Notes: generated by a model from the sequence alone, not told the origin. 27,801 nt of DNA from an uncultured Pseudorhodobacter sp. (GCA_937910975.1 CALEMZ010000428.1:1-27801); one strand, 5' to 3'; shown: positions 1 to 8,114, counted from the first letter of the stretch. Made by a program: numbers and translations.

Positions 1-50
1 AGGCTCGAAGCCGTGCGGTGTGCTTTGAGATAGGTCGCGTCGATCATCAC
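1..50 (-). mobile_element. IS5-family transposase fragment (runs off window)
   Basis: Reading the minus strand from 50 to 1 gives VMIDATYLKAHRTASSL, which matches the first catalytic-Asp region of IS5-family (IS427-like) transposases; the second reading frame of these elements commonly begins about here. A TAG stop lies directly upstream in the same frame (54-56), which could be the end of a first reading frame or simply decay. The rest of the element lies left of the window, so whether it is intact cannot be judged. The truncated permease begins within about 80 bases on the other strand, suggesting an insertion or rearrangement junction there. Confidence 0.6.
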
Positions 51-126
51 CGTCTACTTCGCTGATCCACTCAGGCCCGACGTTGGCAACGGGGGGTGCG
101 GTGCGTCGGCAGTCCGCAGGCCTGGC

Positions 127-567
127 GTGGTGGTCTGGCGTTTTTGGCGGGAGCAAAGCCGTCGTGCCAAGTTTGCGCGCGAAGCCCTCTCAATAACACT
201 GTTCCTGTTGAAATGGCTGACGCTTGCCTTCCTTTTGGAAAGTCTGATGCTTGCCTATGTGCCAGCGGATTGGATCGCCTCAGCTCTGGGTGGAACCGGC
301 TTCTTGCCAATACTCACAGCGACCCTCATCGGCGTCCCGGCCTATCTGAATGGCTACGCCGCCTTACCTCTCGTCTCGGGGCTGGTTGAACAAGGCATGG
401 CACCCGGCGCGGGGCTGGCGTTCCTCGTGGCGGGAGGTGTGACATCACTTCCCGCTGCCATTGCAGTCTTCGCCTTGGTCAAACGACTTGTCTTCGTGCT
501 CTACATTGTCCTTGCACTTTTGGGCTCATTGGCGAGTGGATTGTTGTTCCAAGCTTGGCTGGCATGA
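127..567 (+). pseudogene. C-terminal half of a DUF318/YraQ-type permease, truncated at 5' end
   Basis: The translation has about four hydrophobic segments and the family-like stretches FLLESLMLAYVPADW, PAYLNGYAALPLVSGL and GGVTSLPAAIAVFALV, typical of the C-terminal repeat of predicted permeases of the DUF318 (YraQ/ArsP-like) family. Full members are about 300-350 residues; only about 146 are here and the N-terminal repeat is missing. The frame stays open upstream to position 34, so some native sequence may precede the GTG at 127, but it then meets the transposase fragment. I infer that an insertion or rearrangement removed the 5' half. The 3' end looks intact. The function of the family is poorly defined (metal or organoarsenical efflux has been proposed for some members). 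Confidence 0.65.
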
Positions 568-623
568 GCCTGGCTATGCCCAATTCAACCCGAAATCGGC
601 CGGTGCGCATCCCGGACCACACC

Positions 624-1382
624 CTATTCAGCCGCAGTACGCCCTTCACCCAGATAAGTTCGCTGCATGTCGACGAACGGGCCCGCGACGAGCGAAGCAC
701 GCACCGGCGCCCAAGCCACTGATGGATGCGTGTCTTTGAGCTTCTTTGAATGATAAGCGGCATAGAGTTCAGAAAACCACTCGTATGGTGATCGGAATTG
801 GTAGGTGGAGATGGCACGCGCTCGCGCGCCCGGATCATAGTCGCCCTTGTCGGCCGCTTGGCAAGCATACTGCCATGCCGTGCGCACGCGACTGACATCG
901 CCCTGACCAGCGCTTACAAAGGAAAGGATGCTAGGCTCGGCCTTTGCCCGGGTCGCGGCCCATTGCGCCGCCTCGCTCGTGTCTTCGCCGCCGCCGCCCT
1001 CGTCGCCGTCATCCTCGTCCCCGTCACCGTCCTCCTCCAGAACGGCCCCGTCAGCATCAAGCACCCGCACCTTGAGCGACATCCCGATCGCAGCAAAGAA
1101 CTGCTTGCATTTTCGCGCCATGCCCCCAGGCGCACCCTCAATGCACGTCAGAGATATGACCTTGCCCTTGGTGTTTATCTGCCCGCACGTGGATTTCGAA
1201 GCCTCGACCCCATCCGCCTTTTTGGCTGTCCGCATCAGGACAGTGGGTTCCTTTGTTCGGTGGATAATAAACGCGCAGTCCTCTGGCTTCTTTCCCAAGC
1301 TCAGCCCGAAATTCAACTCGCGCTTGCGAGATACTCCGATGAGCGCTTTAAGCTCGGAGATTCCATCATTATCGAGCGGCAT
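624..1382 (-). CDS. Hypothetical protein with acidic linker and C-terminal PYEWFSELYAAYH motif
   Basis: A 252-residue protein I cannot assign. Residues about 1-113 form a compact domain containing LNFGLSLGKKPEDCAFIIHR and a Cys in each half. Residues about 114-135 are an Asp/Glu/Gly run (EEDGDGDEDDGDEGGGGED). Residues about 150-252 contain RSPYEWFSELYAAYHSKKL followed by HPSVAW, which resembles the tail of zinc-peptidase-like domains found at the C-termini of polymorphic toxins. No HExxH zinc motif is present, so if that likeness is real the catalytic half is missing. No signal peptide or membrane segment is visible. It stands alone downstream of the LysR gene and next to decayed genes, as expected for accessory DNA. 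Confidence 0.55.
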   Translation of the reverse strand: MPLDNDGISELKALIGVSRKRELNFGLSLGKKPEDCAFIIHRTKEPTVLMRTAKKADGVEASKSTCGQINTKGKVISLTCIEGAPGGMARKCKQFFAAIGMSLKVRVLDADGAVLEEDGDGDEDDGDEGGGGEDTSEAAQWAATRAKAEPSILSFVSAGQGDVSRVRTAWQYACQAADKGDYDPGARARAISTYQFRSPYEWFSELYAAYHSKKLKDTHPSVAWAPVRASLVAGPFVDMQRTYLGEGRTAAE

Positions 1383-1882
1383 TATCGAATCCCTTGTGTT
1401 GAATCTGACTCAAAAGCGTATCGCTTCATTGGACTATTTCAAAGCGTGGCCACGACGACCGAGAGGTGGAGCCTTCCAGCCCGTACCCATGGCACTACTC
1501 AAACCGTATAAATAATTCACCTGAATGCTAGCTTTGGACGGTAATGATGCAGCATTCCCATGTATCGCTTCAAATTCGCCTTTAGGCGCTGGACTCAACA
1601 GATCAATGCAACATGCTTTGCAAGTTTCTCTGCTTGTGTTTGGTATTGCAAGGTCTTTCATTGAGTTAGCGGGCGATTGGCTGCGTCTGGCTTGGGAATG
1701 AACGGACAGATCGAAATTGTTATCTGCCCCCTCGCCCCCTGATCCAGGTTGGGCGGCAGGGCGTTCAAATTCTCGTCGGCGATGCCCTTCGTGATGAACT
1801 GCCAAGCTTGTACTCAGGGGCATGAGGCGGAAAGCCTCGTTTATTCAATAGATAATTTGTCGATAAAAAGTTGCCTTGAAAC
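1383..1882. other. Gene-poor gap with a possible decayed small gene
   Basis: This 500-base stretch has lower GC than its surroundings and no clear gene. On the minus strand, 1813 to 1658 encodes 51 residues that read like real protein (for example GIADENLNALPPNLDQGARG, then ITISICPFIPKP) and end at a natural TGA. In another frame an ATG at 1823 gives MPLSTSL just upstream, so a single-base frameshift near 1800 may have broken a small gene of about 55 residues. A short inverted repeat, GAGGC/GCCTC with a five-base loop, lies at 1824-1838. I see no other structure. Confidence 0.3.
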
Positions 1883-2842
1883 CTAAGCGCTGTAGGTGCG
1901 TTCTGCCAGTGGCACAGTGTCCAGTTCGGCATTCAGCATCTCAAGCAAGGCCTTTTCCGCATGGTTCATGCTGCGTCTGGTGTTCGTCAACATGTGAATG
2001 TCCACGGCAGGGAGGGATTTGTACGGCGGCACCTGCCACAGCAGGCCCGATTGCACATCTCTGCGCGCCACATGCACCGGGAGGGCTCCGATGCCAATGT
2101 TGGCGACAATCATACGGCGGACTTCGGGAAGGTTGGACGACAGACCCTTGGGGTCCGACCGCATCCGCAAGCGCCTGCGCAAATGCGCCACGCCAGAAAG
2201 GGGACCGTCGAGTTCATCTGTCCAGAATGACACCGCATCTTCGTCCCTGAGTTCAGCGGGTTCGATATTTTCTCGCCCATATAGCCGGTGCGAGGGACCG
2301 CAGAAAAGACCGAAGTATTCGCGATAGAGAACCCGCGCCTCCAAGCCAGCGGGCTGATGATGAAACAAGCAGACGCCAAAGGTGACACGGTTTTGTTGCA
2401 GGTGCGCGACGACTGCGGCGCTGTCCATGGTTGAGATCGAATAACTCACCCTTGGATATCGGGCATTGAAGCGTTGCAGAACGGCGTCGAAATGTGGCGA
2501 GACGACATGACTGGCCACCGCGATGGTAATCTGGCCCGTCACCTCCTCTTCCACGCCGCCTATCAGAGCCGGCAGTTGTGAGATCGCGCCAAAAATCGCG
2601 CTGGCCTCGCCATATAGCATCCGGCCCCAAGGTGTGACGCTGAAGTGCTTAGGCGAGCGGTTCACCAGTTTTCGCCCCATGGTATCCTCGAGTCGTTTCA
2701 GCGCAGCGCTGATCGTGGGCTGTTTCAGCCCCAGCAAATGCGCTGCGGGCGTTATGCCGCCCGCTTCGACCACGACCATGAAGGTACGCAGAAGGTTCCA
2801 GTCCAGATTCCACGGAAATCGTTGTTCGTATGGCTTTAGCAT
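1883..2842 (-). CDS. LysR-type transcriptional regulator
   Basis: A 319-residue LysR-family protein of normal length. The N-terminal winged helix-turn-helix is at residues about 13-72 (LLRTFMVVVEAGGITPAAHL, then KQPTISAALKRLED), and the substrate-binding domain follows from about 95 (QITIAVASHVV) to the end. It is divergent from the binding-protein gene at 2984 with 141 bases between, the usual arrangement for a LysR activator of the adjacent operon. I infer that it senses the imported substrate or a product and controls the nine-gene operon. The ATG at 2842 gives MLKPYEQRFPWNLDWNLLRT, a slightly long N-terminus before the HTH; no better start is evident. The effector cannot be predicted from sequence. 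Confidence 0.93.
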   Translation of the reverse strand: MLKPYEQRFPWNLDWNLLRTFMVVVEAGGITPAAHLLGLKQPTISAALKRLEDTMGRKLVNRSPKHFSVTPWGRMLYGEASAIFGAISQLPALIGGVEEEVTGQITIAVASHVVSPHFDAVLQRFNARYPRVSYSISTMDSAAVVAHLQQNRVTFGVCLFHHQPAGLEARVLYREYFGLFCGPSHRLYGRENIEPAELRDEDAVSFWTDELDGPLSGVAHLRRRLRMRSDPKGLSSNLPEVRRMIVANIGIGALPVHVARRDVQSGLLWQVPPYKSLPAVDIHMLTNTRRSMNHAEKALLEMLNAELDTVPLAERTYSA

Positions 2843-2983
2843 AGACCTGATCTATTTTTGATATTTGCATTATCTATTTGCCCTATGCTTCTGCACGGCG
2901 CAACCTCTGATCCATAAGGTCTTTGGGCCGCGAGTCAGCGCGCTCATGGTCAAACTCAATAAATAGCAACAGGAGAAAGTATA
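2843..2983. promoter_or_regulatory. Divergent LysR / binding-protein control region
   Basis: The AT-rich part next to the LysR gene has two direct copies of ATCTATTT at 2850-2857 and 2872-2879, whose starts are 22 bp apart, about two helical turns, as expected for sites occupied on one DNA face. A TTGATA hexamer at 2858-2863 could be a -35 element but no good -10 follows at normal spacing, consistent with an activator-dependent promoter. A strong ribosome-binding site (AGGAGA at 2971-2976) precedes the ATG at 2984. The site assignment is inference. Confidence 0.4.
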
Positions 2984-3772
2984 ATGAAGTCATCCATGAA
3001 TATCCTGCGTCGCGGCCTTTTGATGGGATCTATCGCTTTGATGGGGCTAAGCTTGGCGCCGATGGTTGCCAGTGCCGACGAACTTGCCGAGATTAAAGAG
3101 CGCGGCGTGCTGCGGATCGCGATGAGCGGCCAGTATCCGCCCTTCAACTTCGTTAACGAGCAGAACCAGGTGGTTGGCTTCGACCCAGCAATCGGCACCG
3201 AAATTGCCAAGCGCATGGGGTTGGAGGTTGAGATCATCACAACTGCATGGGACGGCATCATCGCCGGCCTGCTCGCCAGCAAGTATGACGCCGTCGTCGG
3301 CTCCATGTCGATCACCGCAGAGCGCGACAAGGTGATTGATTTTGTCGGCCCATATTACAACACTAGGCGTGCGATCTTTACCAAAGCCGGGTCCAAGATC
3401 ACTGATGTTGCGCAGCTGGCCGATGCCAAGGTTGGCGTCACCCTTGGTGAGACGCATGAGCAATGGGCCCGCGACCAGGGCTATGACATCAACACCTACA
3501 AGGGCCTGCCCGAGCTTCTGCTCGAACTGGACAACGGTCGGGTCGATGCCATCGTGAACGACTCGATCCCAGTCATGCTGGCAATGAAGGCCGGTCAATA
3601 CGATTTGGCAGTAGTCATCGATCCAGCGGCTGAGCCTATCGGCGCAGGCATCGCGATCCGAGAAGGCAACCCGGATCTGGCCGCCGCCATGCAAAAGGCG
3701 CTGGACGATATGATGGACGATGGCACCTACCTTGCGATTGCAACAGAATGGGTTGGCGGCGACATCCGCTAA
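2984..3772 (+). CDS. Amino-acid ABC transporter periplasmic substrate-binding protein
   Basis: A 262-residue family 3 (polar amino acid) solute-binding protein. Residues 1-32 are a signal peptide with a basic start, a hydrophobic core and a likely cut after VASA. The mature part begins ELAEIKERGVLRIAMSGQYP and carries the family hallmarks PPFNF, GFDPAIGTEIAKRMGL, AWDGIIAGLLASKYDAVVGSM and the region around TAERDKVIDFVGPYY. It delivers ligand to the two permeases and ATPase encoded downstream, with a creatininase-family gene placed between. A strong RBS (AGGAGA) supports this ATG. Ligand identity is open: the fold fits small amino-acid-like compounds, and the enzymes in the operon suggest a beta-amino acid, an acetylated diamine or a lactam. 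Confidence 0.93.
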   Translation: MKSSMNILRRGLLMGSIALMGLSLAPMVASADELAEIKERGVLRIAMSGQYPPFNFVNEQNQVVGFDPAIGTEIAKRMGLEVEIITTAWDGIIAGLLASKYDAVVGSMSITAERDKVIDFVGPYYNTRRAIFTKAGSKITDVAQLADAKVGVTLGETHEQWARDQGYDINTYKGLPELLLELDNGRVDAIVNDSIPVMLAMKAGQYDLAVVIDPAAEPIGAGIAIREGNPDLAAAMQKALDDMMDDGTYLAIATEWVGGDIR

Positions 3773-3779
3773 ACCTTTC

Positions 3780-3806
3780 TGCCTGCCGGGTATTGCCCGG
3801 CAGGCA
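3780..3806 (+). terminator. Strong stem-loop after the binding-protein gene
   Basis: TGCCTGCCGGG at 3780-3790 pairs perfectly with CCCGGCAGGCA at 3796-3806 around a five-base loop (11-bp stem). It is followed by AAAACTT, not a T-run, so it is more likely a partial terminator or an mRNA-stabilising hairpin that raises binding-protein levels above the membrane components, a known arrangement in ABC operons. A hairpin at the same relative place follows ehuB. Confidence 0.75.
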
Positions 3807-3830
3807 AAACTTCTGGCGAGGACTGCTCCC

Positions 3831-4624
3831 ATGACAACCACATATGGCCATTTGACATGGGAAGACGTGCGTGATGCCGACAAGGATCGCGTGGTTATCC
3901 TGAACGTCTCTGCCACCGAGGATCACGGCCCGCATATGCCGCTGGATACCGACACGGTGCTAGGCATGGCCATCGCGAACGGCGTGGCACAGGCTGCCCC
4001 GGATGAGGTGTTTGTTATGCCGCCGGTACCTTATGGGTTCAACGAGCATCACAAGGATTTCCCGGGCGTGATCTGGATCCAGCCAGAAACCTTGATCGCT
4101 TTTGTCACCGACATCACAAAGTCGCTGGCGCACCATGGGTTCCGCCGCATCTTGTTGCTGAATTCTCATGGCTCGAACCACCCCTGCCTTGACCTCGCCG
4201 CTCGCAAGACGGTGATCGAGACGGGGATTATCTGCGTTTCGGCCTCTTACTGGAACCTGATGTCGGCGCGCATCAACGCGGTGCGCAAGTCCGAGATCGG
4301 CGGGATCGCCCATGCGGGCGAATTCGAGGCCGCGATGTACATGCATCTGCATCCCGAGCGCGTGCATATCGACAAGTCGACGACCCAGAACCTGCATAAT
4401 CCCAATAGCAAGTTTTTCAACCTCGATCTGGCCGGTGGCGGGGGGGGGGGGCGATGCTCATGCGTTGGTGGTCCGAAGTGTCGCCAGACGGCACCATGGG
4501 CGACCCAACGGTGGCTGACCCTGAGACAGGAAAGCGGTTTCTGGACGCTGCGATCGAGGAAACGACGTCCCTTGTTCGTGAAATCCGGGCGTTGCCGATT
4601 CTTCAGCGTCACGACCATCACTGA
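3831..4624 (+). CDS. Creatininase-family amidohydrolase, frameshifted at a G12 tract
   Basis: Creatininase-family proteins are metal-dependent hydrolases of cyclic amides or formamides. From the ATG at 3831 the metal-ligand pattern is complete: Glu30, His32 and Asp41 in SATEDHGPHMPLDTDT, LNSHGSNHP further on, then HAGEFEAAMYMH. At residues 204-207 a run of 12 G (4440-4451) shifts the frame: as written, translation runs to a TAG at 4638-4640 with an unrelated tail (269 residues). The frame offset by one added G or two removed G gives MRWWSEVSPDGTMGDPTVAD, a family-like C-terminus ending at TGA 4622-4624 (about 264 residues). So the native gene ends at 4624 and the tract is a slippage error, a phase-variable switch or an assembly fault. 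The gene lies between binding protein and permease, implying that it acts on the imported substrate. Confidence 0.85.
4440..4451 (+). repeat. Homopolymer of 12 G inside the creatininase-family gene
   Basis: An uninterrupted run of 12 G separates the two reading frames of the creatininase-family gene. With 10 or 13 G the two halves join in one frame. Runs of this length are prone to slippage in cells and to miscounting in sequencing and assembly. Confidence 0.9.
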
Positions 4625-4642
4625 ACCGAAAGGGCAATAGAT

Positions 4643-5290
4643 TTGGACTTAGAACTGATTCTGCGCGTCTATCCGTTCTTTCTTGAAGCGGCATGGGTGA
4701 CCATTGAACTATCAGTACTGACGGCCATTCTTGGGCTGACCTGCGGCGCTTTGGGCGCGGCGGCACGAATGTCGCGGATGTCGCTGTTCCGCGGGATCGG
4801 GGCGGCCTATGTCAGCGTGTTTCGCGGCACGCCGGCTCTGATCCAGATTTTCATCCTTTACTTTGGTGGCCCACAGATCGGTATCCAGCTTGATTCCTTT
4901 TCTGCGGGCACCATCGCGCTTGGCGTCAATATCGGCGCCTACATGACCGAAACCATCCGGGGTGCCATCATCTCGGTAGACCGGGGCCAAACCGAGGCCG
5001 CGCGCACCCTTGGCATGAGCCGCTGGGAAACGATGCGCAAGGTGGTGCTGCCGCAGGCCGCGCGTATGATGATCCGCCCGCTGGGCGTAAACATCAACGC
5101 CCTGATCAAGGGCACAGCACTTGTTGCCCCCATCTCGGTTATTGAACTGACCTATACCGCACAGCGCTTTATCGGCTCGACCTACAAACCGTTCGAGATG
5201 TTCTTACTCTCGGGGATTCTTTACATGGCGATCATCTATGTAGTGGGACAGGGCATTAGTTGGCTCGACCGCCGGGCGCAGATCACATGA
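4643..5290 (+). CDS. Amino-acid ABC transporter permease 1 (HisM/GlnP type)
   Basis: A 215-residue inner-membrane protein of the polar amino acid permease family. It has about five hydrophobic segments, the N-terminal SVFRGTPALIQIFILYFGG motif common to the family, and the EAA loop EAARTLGMSRWETMRKVVLP that docks on the ATPase. The start is TTG at 4643, with AAAGGG about nine bases upstream; no ATG is near and the TTG gives the usual N-terminus (LDLELILRVYPFFLEAAWVT). It follows the creatininase-family stop closely and pairs with the permease at 5321 as a heterodimer. No sign of damage. Substrate unknown. Confidence 0.92.
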   Translation: MDLELILRVYPFFLEAAWVTIELSVLTAILGLTCGALGAAARMSRMSLFRGIGAAYVSVFRGTPALIQIFILYFGGPQIGIQLDSFSAGTIALGVNIGAYMTETIRGAIISVDRGQTEAARTLGMSRWETMRKVVLPQAARMMIRPLGVNINALIKGTALVAPISVIELTYTAQRFIGSTYKPFEMFLLSGILYMAIIYVVGQGISWLDRRAQIT

Positions 5291-5320
5291 GCGGTCGCAA
5301 CAGCAAGATAGGAGGCCGCC

Positions 5321-5977
5321 ATGGGGCTTGATTTTTCAGTGGTGCCCAGCTACTTCTCCGTGCTTCTGATGGGCGCGGGCTGGACCATCGCCATCACCGC
5401 CTGCGCAGGCATTATCAGCTTTTTTGGCGGCATCATCTTTGCCATCATAGCCCTTTACGGCCATTGGACCTTGCGGCTGCCGGTGCGCGCCTTTGCCTGG
5501 CTGTTCATGGGCACACCGCTGCTGTTGCAGCTGTTTCTGATCTACTTTGGTCTGATCCAGGTCGGCATTGACCTGCCTGCCTTTGTCGCCGGGGTGATCG
5601 GGTTGGGGCTGCATTTTGCCGTCTATAATTCCGAATTGATACAGGCCTCGATCCTCGCCGTGGACAAGGGCCAGTATGAGGGCGCGCGCACATTGGGGCT
5701 GTCGCGGGGACAAACCCTGCGCCGCATCGTGATCCCGCAGGCCGTGCGCGCCGTAATCCCGCCGATGGGCAATAACATGATCGCGCTTTTGAAGGATTCC
5801 GCGCTCGTGTCGGTCATCGGCGTAATGGAACTGACGCTGGCCGCGCAGCAAGCTATCAGCCGCACCTACCGACCCTTCGAGTTCTACCTCGCCGTCGCCT
5901 TTTGCTATTACATTATCAACCTCGCGCTCGAGGCGGGACTGCGCCATCTGGAACGCCGTATCGCCGCTTCGCGCTGA
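5321..5977 (+). CDS. Amino-acid ABC transporter permease 2 (HisQ/GlnP type)
   Basis: A 218-residue membrane protein of the same family as its upstream neighbour. It shows the family features AWLFMGTPLLLQLFLIYFG, the EAA loop EGARTLGLSRGQTLRRIVIP and PMGNNMIALLKDSALVSVIG, with about five membrane segments. ATAGGAGG just upstream of the ATG at 5321 is a good ribosome-binding site. Thirty bases separate it from permease 1, and the ATPase gene follows after 15 bases. Two different permeases plus one ATPase gene is the usual make-up of amino acid importers of this class, with the ATPase acting as a homodimer. Confidence 0.92.
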   Translation: MGLDFSVVPSYFSVLLMGAGWTIAITACAGIISFFGGIIFAIIALYGHWTLRLPVRAFAWLFMGTPLLLQLFLIYFGLIQVGIDLPAFVAGVIGLGLHFAVYNSELIQASILAVDKGQYEGARTLGLSRGQTLRRIVIPQAVRAVIPPMGNNMIALLKDSALVSVIGVMELTLAAQQAISRTYRPFEFYLAVAFCYYIINLALEAGLRHLERRIAASR

Positions 5978-5992
5978 GAAAGGAACGCTTTC

Positions 5993-6754
5993 ATGACTGA
6001 ATATGCCTTTGTCACCATCAAGAACGCCGCCAAGAGCTATGGCGCGCTGGAGGTCCTCAAGGACATCAACCTGACGGTTCAGCGGGGTCAGATCGTCGCG
6101 ATCATTGGGCCGTCTGGATCGGGCAAATCGACCCTGCTGCGCGCCATCAACGAGCTGGACCCGCTGACCTCAGGAGAGGTTTGGCTGGAGGATGTGCAGA
6201 TCAACCGCAAGCTGCCCTTTCGCCAGTATGAGGCCCACGTCAATCAGGTGCGCCAAGACATTGGTATGGTGTTCCAGCACTTTAACCTGTTCCCGCACCT
6301 GACCGTGCGCGGCAACATCACCCTCGCGCCCCGCATGCTCAAGGGCCTGACCGAGGCAGAGGCCGACACACTGGCCGAGGAGCAGTTGGCGAAAGTTGGC
6401 CTGTCCGAAAAGATCGACGAATACCCTTCGCGCCTGTCGGGCGGGCAAAAGCAACGCGTCGCCATCGCGCGGGCATTGGCGATGAAGCCAAAAGTGATGC
6501 TGTTTGACGAGGCGACCTCAGCCCTGGACCCGGAGTTGGTCGAAGAGGTCAACCTAGTGATGAAGCAACTTGCCGAAGAGCATATGACCATGATCATCGT
6601 CACCCATGAGATGGATTTCGCGGCCTCGGTCTGTGACCGCGTCTTGTTCATGGATCAGGGCGTGGTGGTAGAAGAAGGCCCACCATCGGTGATCTTCCAG
6701 AACCCCAAGCACGAACGCACCCAAAATTTTCTACGTAAACACCTCAACCGCTGA
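5993..6754 (+). CDS. Amino-acid ABC transporter ATP-binding protein
   Basis: A 253-residue ATPase that powers the importer encoded just upstream. Walker A is GPSGSGKST at residues about 39-47, the Q-loop region is VFQHFNLFPH, the ABC signature is LSGGQKQR, Walker B is VMLFDEATSALDP and the switch His is in VTHEM. Length and order are normal for GlnQ/HisP-type proteins, and FNLFPH is typical of amino acid importers. RBS AAAGGAAC precedes the ATG at 5993. It ends 13 bases before the aminotransferase gene, consistent with one transcript joining uptake to catabolism. Confidence 0.95.
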   Translation: MTEYAFVTIKNAAKSYGALEVLKDINLTVQRGQIVAIIGPSGSGKSTLLRAINELDPLTSGEVWLEDVQINRKLPFRQYEAHVNQVRQDIGMVFQHFNLFPHLTVRGNITLAPRMLKGLTEAEADTLAEEQLAKVGLSEKIDEYPSRLSGGQKQRVAIARALAMKPKVMLFDEATSALDPELVEEVNLVMKQLAEEHMTMIIVTHEMDFAASVCDRVLFMDQGVVVEEGPPSVIFQNPKHERTQNFLRKHLNR

Positions 6755-6767
6755 AAGCGTAACCTCC

Positions 6768-8105
6768 ATGAGCAACCTGTTCTATCAGACCAAATCACCC
6801 CGCCCCATGCTCGACCGCGCCGAGGGGATCTATATGTGGGATACCGATGGCAAGCGCTATATTGACGGATCAAGCGGCGCGATGGTCAGCAATATAGGCC
6901 ATTCTAACCCTGCAGTGCTTGAGGCGATGCGCGCGCAGATGGACAAATCCACTTTTGGCTATCGGCTGCATTTCCAGACCGAAGCGTCCGAGGCACTCGC
7001 CGCAAAGACGGCGGCGCTGGCACCTGAGGGGATGAACAAGGTCTTCTTCGTCTCGGGTGGGTCCGAGGCGGTGGAAAGCACGTTGAAAATGGCCCGCCAA
7101 TACGCGTTGGCCCAAGGCCAGTCGCAGCGCTTCAAGGTGATTTCGCGCTATCCGAGCTATCACGGCTGCACACTGGGAGCGCTTGCGATTACCGGCTACG
7201 CGCCGATGACAGCGCCTTTTGACCCGATGATGCAGCGCATGCCCAAAGTGCCGGCCCCCCGCGCCTATCTCGATGGGCTGGATGCCGACGATCCGGCGAC
7301 AGGGCTGCACTATGCCAACATGCTTGAAGCCAAGATACTTGAGGAAGGCGCAGGCACCGTTCTGGCCTTTATTGTAGAACCCGTGGGCGGCGCCTCGACC
7401 GGGGCCTTGGTGCCTCCGGCTGGCTACATGGCGCGCATCCGCGAGATATGCACGCAATATGGTGTGCTACTGATCCATGACGAGGTTATGACCGGGGGGG
7501 GGCGCACGGGCCGCTTCTTTGGGGCAGAGCATTGGGATGTGGTGCCCGACCTTATTGCGATCTCCAAGGGATTTGGCGGCGGCTATGTGCCACTAGGTGC
7601 GATGATCGCGCGCGACGATATCGTCGAGGCGGTGATGGCGGCAGGCGGCTTTGTCCATGGCTTTACTTACGCGGGCAACCCGCTGGCCAGTGCTGCGGGT
7701 TGTGCCGTGCTGGACCAGATCGAGACGCATGATCTGACCGGCAATGCCGCCCGGATGGGCGAAAAGCTTGCCGCGCGGCTGAATGGGTTGATGCAGCGCT
7801 ATCCGCTGATCGGGGATGTGCGCGGCAAAGGGTTGCTCACGGCCTTTGAGCTGATGGCTGATCGCAACACCAAGGCCCCGCTTCCGGCCAATCTGAACGC
7901 CCATGCGCGGCTGGTTGATATCGCCTATGACAACGGCCTCATCATCTATTCGCGTCGTACACGTGGCGGCACTTCGGGCGACCACTTTCTGATATGTCCT
8001 CCGATGATCGTCAATGAGGCGCAGTTGGATGACATCACCGAGATGCTCGACCGTTCTCTGGCCAGCTATATGGCCGAAATTCCGCAGCTTTCCGGCACGG
8101 CCTAA
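6768..8105 (+). CDS. Class III PLP-dependent aminotransferase
   Basis: A 445-residue fold-type I, class III aminotransferase, the group that includes beta-alanine:pyruvate, GABA and diaminobutyrate transaminases. Visible features are VSGGSEAVESTLKMARQY (phosphate-binding region), SRYPSYHGCTLGALAITGY, AFIVEPVGGASTGALVPP, HDEVMTGGGRTGRFF with the Asp that contacts the PLP ring nitrogen, and ISKGFGGGYVPLGAM with the Schiff-base Lys267. A run of nine G (7494-7502) encodes three Gly in TGGGRTG where most relatives have a larger residue in the second position; the frame is intact. Its place directly before a beta-keto acid cleavage enzyme suggests that it converts a beta-amino acid to the beta-keto acid. 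Amino acceptor and exact substrate are unknown. Confidence 0.93.
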   Translation: MSNLFYQTKSPRPMLDRAEGIYMWDTDGKRYIDGSSGAMVSNIGHSNPAVLEAMRAQMDKSTFGYRLHFQTEASEALAAKTAALAPEGMNKVFFVSGGSEAVESTLKMARQYALAQGQSQRFKVISRYPSYHGCTLGALAITGYAPMTAPFDPMMQRMPKVPAPRAYLDGLDADDPATGLHYANMLEAKILEEGAGTVLAFIVEPVGGASTGALVPPAGYMARIREICTQYGVLLIHDEVMTGGGRTGRFFGAEHWDVVPDLIAISKGFGGGYVPLGAMIARDDIVEAVMAAGGFVHGFTYAGNPLASAAGCAVLDQIETHDLTGNAARMGEKLAARLNGLMQRYPLIGDVRGKGLLTAFELMADRNTKAPLPANLNAHARLVDIAYDNGLIIYSRRTRGGTSGDHFLICPPMIVNEAQLDDITEMLDRSLASYMAEIPQLSGTA

Positions 8106-8114
8106 GGACCAACT

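Noticed and set aside
1434..1823. Minus-strand open frame of 129 residues as an intact gene
   Set aside because: The most protein-like stretch in this region is in another frame and ends at 1658; the 129-residue reading looks like noise after a frameshift.
3047..3916. Minus-strand open frame of 289 residues opposite the first binding protein
   Set aside because: The binding protein on the plus strand has signal peptide, RBS and family motifs; the antisense frame has none.
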